The translations under genes and the position numbers were made by a program. A DNA stretch of 64,000 bases from Tritrichomonas musculus (taxonomy: Eukaryota > Parabasalia > Tritrichomonadida > Tritrichomonadidae): the NCBI GenBank assembly GCA_039105265.1, contig JAPFFF010000054.1, positions 1-64,000 on the forward strand, read 5' to 3'. Of this stretch, positions 42,090 through 52,950 are shown piece after piece. Position 1 is the stretch's first letter. Each line of letters begins with the position of its first letter. The notes under the pieces are model-generated. The model did no database searches. It saw only the letters and a list, made by a program, of their open reading frames with translations, and had not been told where the DNA came from.

Positions 42090-42413
42090 ATCATAAATTA
42101 TATGCTCAATTTAATAAGTAAAAATGATTCATTTTTAATTTTTGCAAATTTTAAATAATATGATTCTTTATCATGTAAAAAAAGTTTTTAATCAATATCA
42201 ATTCAAATATTTTTTACTTCCTCATTTTGAGTTTAATTATTCACAAACCTAAAAGGGCCATTTTATTTTTTCTTCTCCAAAAATTCTGAATTTAATAGAA
42301 AAAGTAATGAATGAATAATTAAACATTTTTATGATCCCATTTAAATTAAATATTGGATTAAAAAAACTAAATTCATTATGATAGTCTAATTAATAAATTA
42401 AATAAAGGTTTAA
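42090..42413. other. intergenic between converging genes
   Basis: AT-rich, nothing recognised. Confidence 0.5.
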
Positions 42414-43850
42414 TCAAAAATATCTTTTTGAAATTTTCACTTTTTTGTCGATAATTGCAACATTTAAACCATAAAAGAACCAGGCAATAGGTGTAATGAC
42501 TTTAGCATAATATCCAATGAAATCAGAATAATTGGACATATCTTTAATTTCAACTTCAAATGATAAATCTTTAATGAAAAAGACAAACATTGAAATAATT
42601 GCAGGTAAGCATGCAAAAATCAAAAGAGCAACAGCTCCAGCAAAATTAATTCGATTAGCTTCATGATAAGTTGAATATAAAACGATGGAATTAGAAATGC
42701 ATGGCACCATTGAGTTGCCAATTGTCAATGTATATTCACTTAAATTGCTATAAGGCCTGATTATTAAAATAAAAACAGCCCAAGCAATTTCAAGGAAAAG
42801 ACAACCCCAAATAATATCATATCCTGCAAAAATAGCGTAGAGAAGTTGTTTTGCAATATCGATTAGTTCAATGAAATGATGAAATGTTCTATTATCGTTA
42901 TATTTTCCAGTGATGCTTTGATGGCCAACCAAAATGTTTAGCAGAGTTATAGACAGTGGCAAAAATAATGAAAGTGCCATATAACTTAAGATGCATCTCC
43001 AATTATTTGAATAAGGTCCTTTCATCAATTCAACGAATTTTTCTGTTGATGGAATAATCAACAAAGAAAGAATGTTTGTCAAAAAGGATATCAGTTTGTT
43101 GGTAAAATTTGGAGCTTCATATATTTTAAAGATACATTCAAAAATGATATATAATATTACATACAATGCAGTGAGAGAAGCAATTGATACAGAGATGACA
43201 GTAGCTAATCTATTTCTATTTATTATCATTGGAATCAATAATAAATATAAAACTAAAAATGTAGGTGCAAATCCAAATAAAATAGTTCGTACTTCTATAT
43301 CTTCTATTTTATCACTATCTTCACTTTCTTTTCTCTTTGTGAATATTTGAAAGCACATGCAGCACATCGCTTTACATTTACAAAATGTCAATATAATTCC
43401 CATAATGATTATAACTAATGGAAATGCAATCAAAAGAAAAGATATTGCAAATGAAATGCCAAGGAAACTGAACCCAACTCCAAGTGCAATGAAAAGTCCA
43501 TATAATAAGCAATATAAATAAAAATATGGAGTAATGATGTATGACCAATACATTAATACTGTTATTGGAATGATTAATGTATAAACTGAAAAACTTTCAA
43601 AGTCATTTAATGGAATCGTTTCTGCTAAAAAAGTAATTTTGTCAAAAATATTTTTGGCCCAAAGAAACATTTGCGAACATTCTGGTGCAAATGAAATTGT
43701 GAATGATGGTGGTGCACTGATTTTTTGAAATGTTTTAAAAAGTCCAAAAGCTTCTGATATAAGAGATCCACAATTGTACCCAAAGTCTAAAAGTTGACTT
43801 AAAAAAAAGCCAATAAAAGGCGAATATGTGCAGCATTCATTGCATTCCAT
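42414..43850 (-). CDS. polytopic membrane protein, unknown family
   Basis: 478 residues. The N-terminus is Cys-containing (MECNECCTYSPF) and non-signal-like; a ~80-residue loop follows, then about nine or ten hydrophobic helices (for example YCLLYGLFIALGVGFSFLGI and IISMFVFFIKDLSF), with a Cys cluster (CKCKAMCCMC) near residue 155 that could be palmitoylated. This resembles the multi-helix C-terminal region of large Cys-rich trichomonad surface proteins, but I cannot name a family. Initiator TCATT has A at 43869, 19 nt upstream of the ATG. The frame is intact. Confidence 0.65.
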   Translation of the reverse strand: MECNECCTYSPFIGFFLSQLLDFGYNCGSLISEAFGLFKTFQKISAPPSFTISFAPECSQMFLWAKNIFDKITFLAETIPLNDFESFSVYTLIIPITVLMYWSYIITPYFYLYCLLYGLFIALGVGFSFLGISFAISFLLIAFPLVIIIMGIILTFCKCKAMCCMCFQIFTKRKESEDSDKIEDIEVRTILFGFAPTFLVLYLLLIPMIINRNRLATVISVSIASLTALYVILYIIFECIFKIYEAPNFTNKLISFLTNILSLLIIPSTEKFVELMKGPYSNNWRCILSYMALSLFLPLSITLLNILVGHQSITGKYNDNRTFHHFIELIDIAKQLLYAIFAGYDIIWGCLFLEIAWAVFILIIRPYSNLSEYTLTIGNSMVPCISNSIVLYSTYHEANRINFAGAVALLIFACLPAIISMFVFFIKDLSFEVEIKDMSNYSDFIGYYAKVITPIAWFFYGLNVAIIDKKVKISKRYF

Positions 43851-44112
43851 CTTTAAATTTTATTAAAATGATTTTGAAAATATTTCAATATATTAATTAA
43901 CGATCTTTGTGAATTGACAATTCAAAATTCAATGTCCTCACAAAAGTGAAAATTTTTTTGATATTATATAACCAAATTTAATAAAGAATATACATTTTAA
44001 TAATCATAATATTCTTAAAAATTGAAAAATTGAGTCAAATTCCATATATGGATGAATATTCTTCTCAAATATTATTTCTGATAAAATTTGAATTCAAGCT
44101 CAAATTATAAAA

Positions 44113-45192
44113 ATGCTCATTAATTTTTTATTTAGCTCCATTCTCATTAATCTCAAGACTACGATCCATAACTGTAATTTTTCAAGTGGCCAATGGCCAC
44201 AATTTGGAAATGAGCCAATTAATTATCAGATATCATGTCCTTCTTATAAAATTCAAAGAATTGACCTAAAAAACAACCCAAATGTAAAGAATATTTCAAT
44301 TTTCGGTGATTCTAATGTCATTATCACATGTTCGTCAAATGAAAATGATTTAATACAAACAGTACTTTCTTTATATGATAAGCCAACAATTACTTTTGAA
44401 AATAAATGTAATTTTAATAGGATTGAAATTCATAATTTCCCAACCTTTCATCTATTTAGCAAATCAAATATTTCCGTAAATAATCTCATTTTAACAAATC
44501 ATGCCTATCAATTTCCTTTTAAATATAATCATGTTATTTATTCAAAATATGATCAAAAAATGCTGAAATCACAAGATAATTCCGAAGCCCAAGTAAAATC
44601 ACAAAATCATATTTATAAATGTAATAAGAACACCATTGAAACAGCTTTGAATGATAATTATGCTATCATAAAATGTGGTGATTTATATGAATATACCATA
44701 CTTTATTCAATGTTTTCAGAAAAAAATTTTGATATTAATAATGCAACATTGAAAATTAAGAATCAATGTTCAACAGATGCATATGTTAATCAAAATATTG
44801 AAATGTTTTTGCCGTTAATTCGAGCAAGTGAAAATACTGAAGTTTTATTTCAGAAATTTCCAAAATTGAATGCAATTGAAAATTACACAAATGAGGACAT
44901 AAAAGGAACTTGGATCCAAATTGGAGAGGATTATAGATGCCAATGGGGAAATGAATCATTTCAAAGTGAATATGAAAATTTCTTTAAAAGAGGTTGGAAA
45001 AAAGTGTGCAGGAGTTATACTACATTTATTTATTGCTGTGATTCTGATATCGGGCCAAGAAAAGTGATTGTAATTTCGAAATGGGGATTTTTGGCAGCAA
45101 TCATCTTTATTATTTGTTTTATTATTGCATTAATCGTTGCATTTTGTATAATCTCATATCAAAAATATAATGATTCCAGGAAAGTTTCTTAA
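44113..45192 (+). CDS. type I membrane protein with beta-rich ectodomain, unknown family
   Basis: 359 residues: hydrophobic N-terminus (MLINFLFSSILINL) as signal peptide, ectodomain of about 310 residues rich in Asn/Ile with about 10 cysteines and several N-x-S/T sites, one strong membrane helix near the C-terminus (FLAAIIFIICFIIALIVAF), then a short basic tail (SYQKYNDSRKVS). The strand-turn pattern (NVKNISIFGDSNVIITC) is reminiscent of beta-helix surface proteins. Neighbouring genes at 41.6 and 42.4 kb are also membrane proteins. No family recognised. Confidence 0.65.
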   Translation: MLINFLFSSILINLKTTIHNCNFSSGQWPQFGNEPINYQISCPSYKIQRIDLKNNPNVKNISIFGDSNVIITCSSNENDLIQTVLSLYDKPTITFENKCNFNRIEIHNFPTFHLFSKSNISVNNLILTNHAYQFPFKYNHVIYSKYDQKMLKSQDNSEAQVKSQNHIYKCNKNTIETALNDNYAIIKCGDLYEYTILYSMFSEKNFDINNATLKIKNQCSTDAYVNQNIEMFLPLIRASENTEVLFQKFPKLNAIENYTNEDIKGTWIQIGEDYRCQWGNESFQSEYENFFKRGWKKVCRSYTTFIYCCDSDIGPRKVIVISKWGFLAAIIFIICFIIALIVAFCIISYQKYNDSRKVS

Positions 45193-45423
45193 GTAAAATA
45201 ACCGTAAAAATTAATTGGTATTTTTTGGCCCCTTTTATTTATTTTTTTGCCCTTTTAAAAAATGTAAACATCAATCAAAAATTAAAAAGTTGTTATATTA
45301 ATGCCTTTAACAATCGCATTACAAAAATGATCATTTCTAATATTCAATTCTTAAAAAATAATAGTTAAATCGTTTATAATAGCTTTTTTCTAATGTTATT
45401 TCTCCGTGGCATTCAAAAAATTA

Positions 45424-46139
45424 GGGAAATCGTAATCGCCCGTAATCGTAATAGCCCGTGGCGGTTTAGGTCAATATTGACCTTGTATCGTACCATAGAA
45501 AAAAAGTCTGGAACTTTTTTGCACTTTTGCAAAAAAAAGCATGGGTAGCTACCCATGGTTTTTTCTATATAAAAAAAATATAAACCGAATATTTTTTTAT
45601 TGTCTAAAATCGATATTATTATGAGCCTTGGCTTATAAACAAGAAAGGACAAATATTTTATATACTAATAAAAGTTCTATTGATTACTTTATAACAGAGA
45701 AAATCAAAATTTTAATCTAAATATTATATGAATATTTTATATTGTGTAAGCAAATGCACAATCCAAAGGCTTAAAAATAAATATGAAACCGTATTACTCA
45801 AAATTAATTAACTACCTTTTAATTTTTAAAGTATATGATTTCCAATATCAATGATATTGCGAAAAGTTGGAATTTACGTAATTATATACATCAAAATAAT
45901 AAAATGATGGTGTTAAAAATATTTGCGCTTTCTTGTTTATATGTGAATGCTCATAATAATATCGATTTTAGACAATAAAAAAATATTCGGTTTATATTTT
46001 TTTTTATATATAGAAAAAACCATGGGTAGCTACCCATGCTTTTTTTGGCAAAAGTGCAAAAAAGTTCCAGACTTTTTTTTCTATGGTACGATACAAGGTC
46101 AATATTGACCTAAACCGCCACGGGCGATTACGATTTCCC
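45424..46139. mobile_element. 716-bp Mutator-like MITE with 9-bp target duplication
   Basis: Long terminal inverted repeats of about 230 bp (45424-45661 and 45912-46139) begin GGGAAATCGTAATCGCCCG. The 9-bp word AAAAAATTA stands directly outside both ends (45415-45423 and 46140-46148). A 9-bp duplication with long inverted repeats is the signature of Mutator-like elements (MULEs). Each arm contains a perfect 18-bp palindrome, CATGGGTAGCTACCCATG. The left arm has an extra 16 bp (TAATCGTAATAGCCCG), a duplication of its own tip. There is no transposase, so it is non-autonomous. Short frames inside are not genes. Confidence 0.88.
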
Positions 46140-46148
46140 AAAAAATTA

Positions 46149-49100
46149 AAAATTGGAAAAAAGAGATATTTTGAGATCATATTGTCTATGAAGTTCTTTT
46201 TTTTTAATATTATTGTTTTAATAAAATATGTGGCATATTACAATCATAAATATACAAATATAACTTTATAAAGCAATGCATATAACGAAATATTGCAAAC
46301 GAGCTACACCCTTAAGCGATTTTAATGAGTAGTCCTATATTTTAAAAAAAGTTTTGAATTAAATCTTTTGTTATATTGGGAAAAAAAAAAAAAAAAAAAA
46401 AAAAAAAAACAAATTTCTGTATGACCAATTTATCTGGGTTTTTTAAACAACTTTTTGAGTGCTAACTCCTAATAAATCAGTTCATACAAATAGCTCTTTT
46501 TGATAAATCCACAAAATTCAATTTCACCAAAGTGAAGATATTTCTAAATAGTTTTGCGAAAAAGAAAAAAACAAATGCAACAGGATGATAAAGAAATATA
46601 GCCATATCGTTCTTATAATACCAAAAATACTAGAAAGGCCAATGACTATAATACCAAAAATACTTCAAATGAGGATGATAACAATAACTATCAATAAAAC
46701 ATAAAAGAAATTATCAAGATATCATTGATTCTGAAAATAATTTTTCAAAAACACAAAAAGATTGAGAACAACTTCCAAAATTGGCCACTGTTAAATATAC
46801 CAGCAGTGAAAATAAAAACAATAGATTTTTCATCATCAAATACTAGCTGTTATAGTTATCAGATTTTTTATCAACTACCTAAGTTCTAGAATTTATTGAT
46901 TTTGTTTCAATGCTGTGATTTTCAATAATCCGGAAATATTCTTAGAGGCAAATGAATATCATAACTTGTTAAACTTGAAGCTTCATATAAATAGCTTGAA
47001 ATATCTTGCTTTTCCAGACACCTCTTTAATTAAAACCAACCGTTTCAATCCTTTTCTATTACTAATCATAATTTGGTTCCATACGGTGAAATTCGGGATG
47101 TACATTCTCGCCGATATAGTCTATGTCAAACCAAAAATCAAGTTGATCAAATGAATCAAGGACATTTATGTCAAACATAATTTTGCATCATGTCTATAAT
47201 TCTGAACCAATGAATCATATCCTCCCAATCCTTGAGTTTTCTTTTTTATCTTGGAATCTTAAAAATATATCTAAATATGCAATCGTTGTGATAAGTTTAG
47301 AAATATTTTTAATATTTCGTGTTCTATTTAAAAAGTTGTCATTTTAGTTATTCAAGATTTAATTGTAAATTCCCAAACAGAATTCATTGAATTTGAGTGA
47401 ATTATGCCAAAAGAGCATTTTACGATCAATATTCTTGGGTGGAAAAAAAAAACATAAATTAATGCCTACCAAGCGAATTAATAAATAATTATATTTTTCA
47501 GCTGCCAAATTAAACTATAATTATAATCATCAAGAGTTATCCAATTAAGTGAATCACACAACTAGAAATTTATATTGAATAAATGTAGAGTGAAATGAAA
47601 TACTTTTCACCATTTGATAGGTCAATTTATAAAAAGTGATAGATGGGAAAAGCCAACAATGTTGGTAATCAATTCCGCTTTTGAAATATGATTAGAAAGC
47701 ACTGATATAAAAATTAATTCATTTTGCATCACTTTTCAATTATTAAACCAACTTTATTTATCTATTTAAATTGATAATGAATTTTTTATACTGTATTGAA
47801 ATTATAATTTCAATAAAATGGGTAACTATTCAAGATTGATTCAATGGGATAGTCATCAAAATATGAAAATTTTGAATATCTGTATAGGGAAAATGCATTC
47901 TAGCCCTGCTTTATATTAATATAAACACCAGATTTATGGCTTTTTTGTGATAATATATAATTTCTAGTATGAGTTAATGATTCTTTACCTTTTTATTCTA
48001 TCTATCATTAAATTGTTTATCGTAATAAAGTAATCATCAAGAATTATTGATGTTTTGTAGAATTTTTCGTTTTATTTTTATCTTTCTATGTTTTTTAACA
48101 TATAATTTCCTTTTTTTTTTTTTGCATTTATTTAATTTTAATAAGCTTTTTTTGCTCTTTTTTTTTAATTAATTTTACGATTATTTTCAATTGAAAAAGT
48201 TTTCAAAAAAGTGGAGGCTAAAAAACTCATTTTTACATTTTTTCCCCCATTTTTCCTTTCAATTTTTGGGGGCTAAAGAAAGTTCTCCATCTATGTTTGA
48301 CCATTCAAATAGAATACCCTATAGAGTAATTCTATAAACCATTAAATCTTCCGAAAAAACCTTATACTTCTTGAGAGAGCTCTCAATTGTTTTCAAAAAG
48401 TTCATTTATATTAGTAAATATATAGCATAAATATATCTTGTTAAAAATTTTGATTAATGGTTTTAAATCAGGAAAAATTTATTCATATATATATATGTAA
48501 CTTAGAATTACCAAATTTTTTTAATGATTTTAATGTTTTTTTTTTTTTTTTTTTTGTAAATGGAAATATTAGATTTTAAAAAAAAGATAATAATAATAAT
48601 TCAAGATGATTTTCAGATAAGATTAATTTTTATTAAGAAATTGCTGCATAATATTTCTACATTTTGCATATTGCAAAAATATGTTGACTATGAAAAAGAT
48701 TTTTGCCATCAATTAGGTATTAAGTCATCCAAATGGTACAAAGAGTGTTTTATTTTTCTTCTGTTTTGTGGAAAAATTAGTTTTAAGAATTTTTTTGATT
48801 TCAAAACATGTTAAGATTCTTCAATATTACTGAACAATGCATCAACTATATCATATTGTACCATTATATTGACTTATTTGTGCTTCCAACCTTTTAAAAT
48901 CCTGTATATCTGAGAGAGATCTTATTTGATTTCTATAAAAAACAATAATAAACGCTCTTTTTTTATTCAAATTTTATTAGAAAATATCGTCAATCTATTC
49001 AATTTAATATTATACTAATAATAGAAAATTTCAATTATTATCAAAAAAATTGAATATATTTTCTTAATTTTTTGAAAATCGTATCAATTAGTATAAGGTT

Positions 49101-49265
49101 AAATTGAGAGAAGTATAAGGTTTTTATAATTACTCTACAATTTTGTTTCAAAGTAATGTTCGGAAAGGTCAATTAAATTTCCCAAAAATAACGGTTTTGG
49201 TGGGTATTATCAATTTTTTGAAAAGAATTTAAATAGAAAAAAAAATCTAATTAATTAAATTAAGA
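46149..49265. other. 3.1-kb gene-poor region with eroded coding traces
   Basis: An A-run of about 30 lies at 46381-46410 and T-runs near 48110-48123 and 48537-48555. Between about 46590 and 47160 the plus strand shows short readable fragments (NTKNTRKANDYNTKNTSNED) broken by many stops, suggesting an old gene. A further 84-codon frame at 48560-48814 has no recognisable features. I cannot support a real gene here. Confidence 0.45.
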
Positions 49266-50495
49266 ATGTTTTTATTTTCATTCATTGTTGCGTTAAAGAG
49301 TCCTGTAGTTCTTCTTCCGCCATTTTTCGGAACAAATTTATGGGCTACTTATAATAATTCCAATTTGCCTTGGTACTGTCCTAAATCAGAGAATGATAAA
49401 TTAATATGGATAAGTTCATCATATATGCTACCGTTCAAAATGAATTGCCTATTCAAACTAGCGAGTACGTTTATTGATGAAAATGGTAATATAACCAATT
49501 GGCCGAACACTACAATACATATCCATGATTTTGGAGGTGATGAAAGCACGAGATATGTTGTTCACGCTGATTTTATCAATAAGAAATTTGCACCTTTACT
49601 TACTAATTTTATTGATCACTATACACGACTCGGATACGTTATGAAAAAAGACCTTTTTGTTGCTCCCTATGATTGGCGATTAGCTCCCACTTTTTCAGAC
49701 GCTTTTTGGCCCGAATTCAAAAACCTTATAGAAAAAGCATATGAAACGAATGAGAAAGAGAAAATCACGATAATAGGATTTTCATTAGGAGGCTATATGG
49801 CTCATCATTTCCTTACTAATCATTGCACGCAGTCCTGGAAAGATAAATATATATCGCAAACCATATTAGTAGCACCATCCTTCATGGGCAACGTCCAAAT
49901 GCTTTACAATATCTGGGTTAAACGGATACCGTTTGCATCCTTCATCAAAAGCGAGCCTTTGGACTACTGCATTGAAAACATGCCAAGCGTCCATTCACAC
50001 ATCGCAAACGAAGTTGTTTACAAGGACTTCGTTGCAGCTGTCGGTCCCGATGGAAAAGAGTACAAGGCAGGTGATTTGTATGGCCTTTTAAACGATCACT
50101 TGTTCACAAATAACGACACAAGAAGAATGTTCGACCGAACTCAAGAGATAAGAAAAGTGGCGCCAAAAGAGCTCGGCGTGAAGACGACGATTCTTTTCAA
50201 CAGTGGAAGAAAGACGGCGGTTTTATTGAATTTTTCAAAGGGATTCAATAAGACACCAGTGAAGGTGCTCGGTGAAGGCGATGGAACAATGCCTGCTTAC
50301 GGATATCGGTGGGTCTGCAAACACTTTTCAAATGTGACTTGCATTGATTTCAGAAGTGATTCAGAAAGTTATGATCATTATCCGTTAATGACAAATGATA
50401 GGACAGCCGACATTGCTACAAATATCACTCTCTACAATAAAATACCAGATTTAGAAAAGCATGAAAAATACTTTAAAATTAATGACGAACTTTGA
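49266..50495 (+). CDS. LCAT/PDAT-family lipase or acyltransferase, secreted
   Basis: 409 residues with an N-terminal hydrophobic signal (MFLFSFIVALKSPVVLLPPF that runs straight into the first strand). LCAT-family marks: GTNLWA oxyanion region, APYDWRLAP, nucleophile Ser ~173 in GFSLGGYMAHHF, Asp ~339 in GEGDGTMP, His ~371 in YDHYPLM; the catalytic triad is complete. Family members deacylate phospholipids and transfer the acyl chain to water, sterol or diacylglycerol. The signal suggests a lysosomal or secreted phospholipase. Five or more cysteines and several N-x-S/T sites fit a secretory protein. The 3' half is more GC-rich than the 5' half. Intact. Confidence 0.88.
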   Translation: MFLFSFIVALKSPVVLLPPFFGTNLWATYNNSNLPWYCPKSENDKLIWISSSYMLPFKMNCLFKLASTFIDENGNITNWPNTTIHIHDFGGDESTRYVVHADFINKKFAPLLTNFIDHYTRLGYVMKKDLFVAPYDWRLAPTFSDAFWPEFKNLIEKAYETNEKEKITIIGFSLGGYMAHHFLTNHCTQSWKDKYISQTILVAPSFMGNVQMLYNIWVKRIPFASFIKSEPLDYCIENMPSVHSHIANEVVYKDFVAAVGPDGKEYKAGDLYGLLNDHLFTNNDTRRMFDRTQEIRKVAPKELGVKTTILFNSGRKTAVLLNFSKGFNKTPVKVLGEGDGTMPAYGYRWVCKHFSNVTCIDFRSDSESYDHYPLMTNDRTADIATNITLYNKIPDLEKHEKYFKINDEL

Positions 50496-51044
50496 AATTC
50501 ATCAATTTTGTTAAATTAATTATACCAAGAAGTGAAGTTTTTGGATTTAAATTCACATCTATCTATAGACGCTTGTTGACAAATTAAGAGATAAAAAAAT
50601 GCACTTTTTTTTTTTTTTTTTTTTTTTCAAGAATATTCATCAATTTATATAGGTTGCTATAAAATTCCGTAGAAATTTTATATGTGGTGCATATATCTTT
50701 TAAAAAAGATTAAAAATTAATAATTCACGGGTGTAATGGATTTTTTTAGAAATGATATGACTTGAAATTCAAACAAAGTTATCAAAATAATTGTAACCAT
50801 ATTTTTTATTAAAAAAGCTATATCTCTTTAATATAAATAATTGAAAATAGTGCATAATTATATAAAAATATAAAGTTTCAGGTTTCCCTTTTATTTTCAT
50901 TTGTTAAAATGTCAGGATCGTCTTGAATTTCATTTGCAAAAATTGAAAAATTATAAGATTGAAGTTTTGCTGGGGCAATATGTTTATTTTGAACTCATTG
51001 CCCTCCTGGAGCCCATTACTTATCACTATAATTTAGACGGGCGT
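50496..51044. other. intergenic, T-run
   Basis: A T-run of about 23 near 50607-50629; otherwise AT-rich with no gene. GC content rises from about 50990 into the helicase fossil. Confidence 0.5.
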
Positions 51045-52036
51045 TTATAAATATGGATATTTTAGTAGTATACGGTAGGACGTACCTTGCAAAGACCTAC
51101 CAACCCCAGCATTTTGGCGCTGATTCAATCTTGTCTTGTATCTGTTCTTGGCTACTTTAAATGTAAACTTATCCTCAGGTACTTTAACTTGTCTCATATA
51201 CAGATAGGCAGTTGAGTCTTCATTCCTGTTTCTTCCTACAAATTGCTCTACGCTTGAAACTGTATCAAGCGGCGTCTGAATGAATATAGATAGCAACTTC
51301 TCTTTTAATGACTGCCCTGACTGGATACATGATTTAGCTATGATTATGTCAGAATCCTCTGGATTAACAAATTTGCTTCTTCTCAGAGTTGTATAGTGCT
51401 GTGTTTAGTTCATTGTTGATGCAATCTTTTAACCTCTCGCACTCATTCTTGTCTTCTATCTTTATCAATATCTTGTCATACCTCTTTATCTCCTCTAGTA
51501 CTTGTTTGGCTATGGTTTCTCTTTGCTCTTCCAATCCAACTCTATTGAACTCCCTACAAATCTCTATCATCAATCAATAGTGTGTACTGTTTATTGAAGT
51601 CTATCTGGTGGTGGTAGAAGAGTTCAATGATGCCTCCAAGACACTTAGATTCAGTAGAGAATGTAGTGATAACAACAGGGACATGCTTTAAATTCTTTGA
51701 ATGCACCCTCCTTGACACATACTTTTATTATCTCATCTAAGTTCTTTGGGTGATTGTTATTTAATGCTACATATAGCTTTGAGTAGAACTCCATAGCAAT
51801 GTTAATGGTAGGGACCACAAGTATGAATTTATTGGTGGGCACAGTATTGTAAATTCATTTTTTTAGTGCTCTTGACCTGCCTGAGCCAATGGGAGCTTGA
51901 TGAATTCCTTTATTGTCTTCTCTATGGTTATCTCATATGTGGTTCCCTCTTCATTTCTTTCACTGTATGTAATCTCAAATGATTTTTCTGGGAGGTTTTC
52001 AAAAACATTCCAGTCTACATATTGCTCGCAGCTCAT
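51045..52036 (-). mobile_element. virus-like element fossil: helicase region
   Basis: A decayed open region on the minus strand resembling a superfamily 2 DNA helicase of the viral origin-binding type. Parts seen in order: an N-terminal stretch with a nucleotide-binding-loop-like segment, a strand like helicase motif Ia (KFILVVPTINIAMEF), a middle region, and a C-terminal segment like motif VI (SSVEQFVGRNRNED). Such helicases occur in large DNA viruses and related capsid-bearing elements; the exact family is uncertain. It is broken, with roughly four or five breaks, so it is not functional. Its base composition is clearly more GC-rich than its flanks, which fits foreign origin and a fairly young age. 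No other element parts (polymerase, integrase, capsid) are seen in the window. Confidence 0.5.
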
Positions 52037-52096
52037 TTGAACAAAAATAAAAACAAGAATAAAAACAAAATGTAGAAAGATTCCATTGATGCATTA

Positions 52097-52180
52097 CATT
52101 GATAGTATTACATTGATAGTATTACATTGATAGTACTACATTGATGGTATTACATTGATGGTATTACATTGATAGTATTA
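52097..52180. repeat. 14-bp minisatellite, six copies
   Basis: The unit CATTGATAGTATTA occurs six times head to tail with substitutions at two positions (A/G and A/C). A degenerate partial copy precedes it. It starts about 60 bp beyond the helicase fossil. Confidence 0.9.
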
Positions 52181-52261
52181 CTAATAAAAGTCCAACTTTT
52201 GACAATTTTTTTAATTGAAATAGTGAATCCTTTTCAAAATGTTGAATGATTGTCAATTTAT

Positions 52262-52950
52262 TGAATAAAAAATTTGGCAACAAACTTGAGCAAATATCGC
52301 ATAGATTTAACAGACATCAATAGATTTCCTAATGTTTTGCAAAATTATAAAGATAAGTATAATGTTACTTTAAATAAACCTCTTTCGATGACTTTAGGTA
52401 TTGTTGCCTTCAGCTTTAGATTATTTGTTTCTTTTGGAATGACGAATTTGAAAGCTAATAAAGCACAAGATAATTCACAACAAATTAAATCTCAAGCAAT
52501 TGAAAGTGCTGAAGAAGAAGAATATGAGTATGAAAATAATAATGATGAGAATGATGAAAAGAACGATGAAATTATTGAAAAAAATGGCCAAATGGTTCTA
52601 AACAATGGATTCATATATCTTGGAATCCCTAATGATTTTTATGAGATATCTCATTAAAATCAAACTGTTCATATGAATCTATTAAAGAAATTTTTGACAT
52701 TGTTATTCAAAATCTTGGCCATGCTGATTTTAATCCATAGTTCAAAAACACTGATGGAGATCGTGGTATCAGTGATGAGCATAATTGGTTTAACAAAACC
52801 TTTATTAAAGGAAACGAAAATAACTTTTTAGCAATATGCAAAAAAGTTTGGATATATGTTAACGAAAAGAAAACAAATATAATTCTAATAGGTGATCCGC
52901 TACATCTATTAAAAAATTTTAGAACTTGCTTGCTATTCTTTTGTTCTTTT
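52262..52950 (+). pseudogene. possible DNA-transposon-derived fragment
   Basis: An open stretch to the stop at 52657 (LSKYRIDLTDINRFPNVLQ, then an acidic region EEEEYEYENNNDENDEKNDE) lacks an ATG. After a frame change, readable protein continues from about 52660 (SYESIKEIFDIVIQNLGHAD, then one stop, then IILIGDPLHLLKNFRTCLL). The D-P-L-H-L-L-K-N-x-R motif recalls the D-x-x-H-x-x-K-N-x-R segment of P-element/THAP-type transposases. That match is the only hint of family and is weak. Not functional. Confidence 0.35.

Noticed and set aside
46083-46271. ORF MVRYKVNIDLNRHG, also seen mirrored at 45413-45652
   Set aside because: It lies in the inverted arms of the Mutator-like MITE and is explained by the duplicated arm sequence.
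48560-48814. 84-codon ORF MEILDFKKKIIIIIQ
   Set aside because: Low-complexity start after a T-run, no recognisable domain, no initiator and no neighbours that support it.
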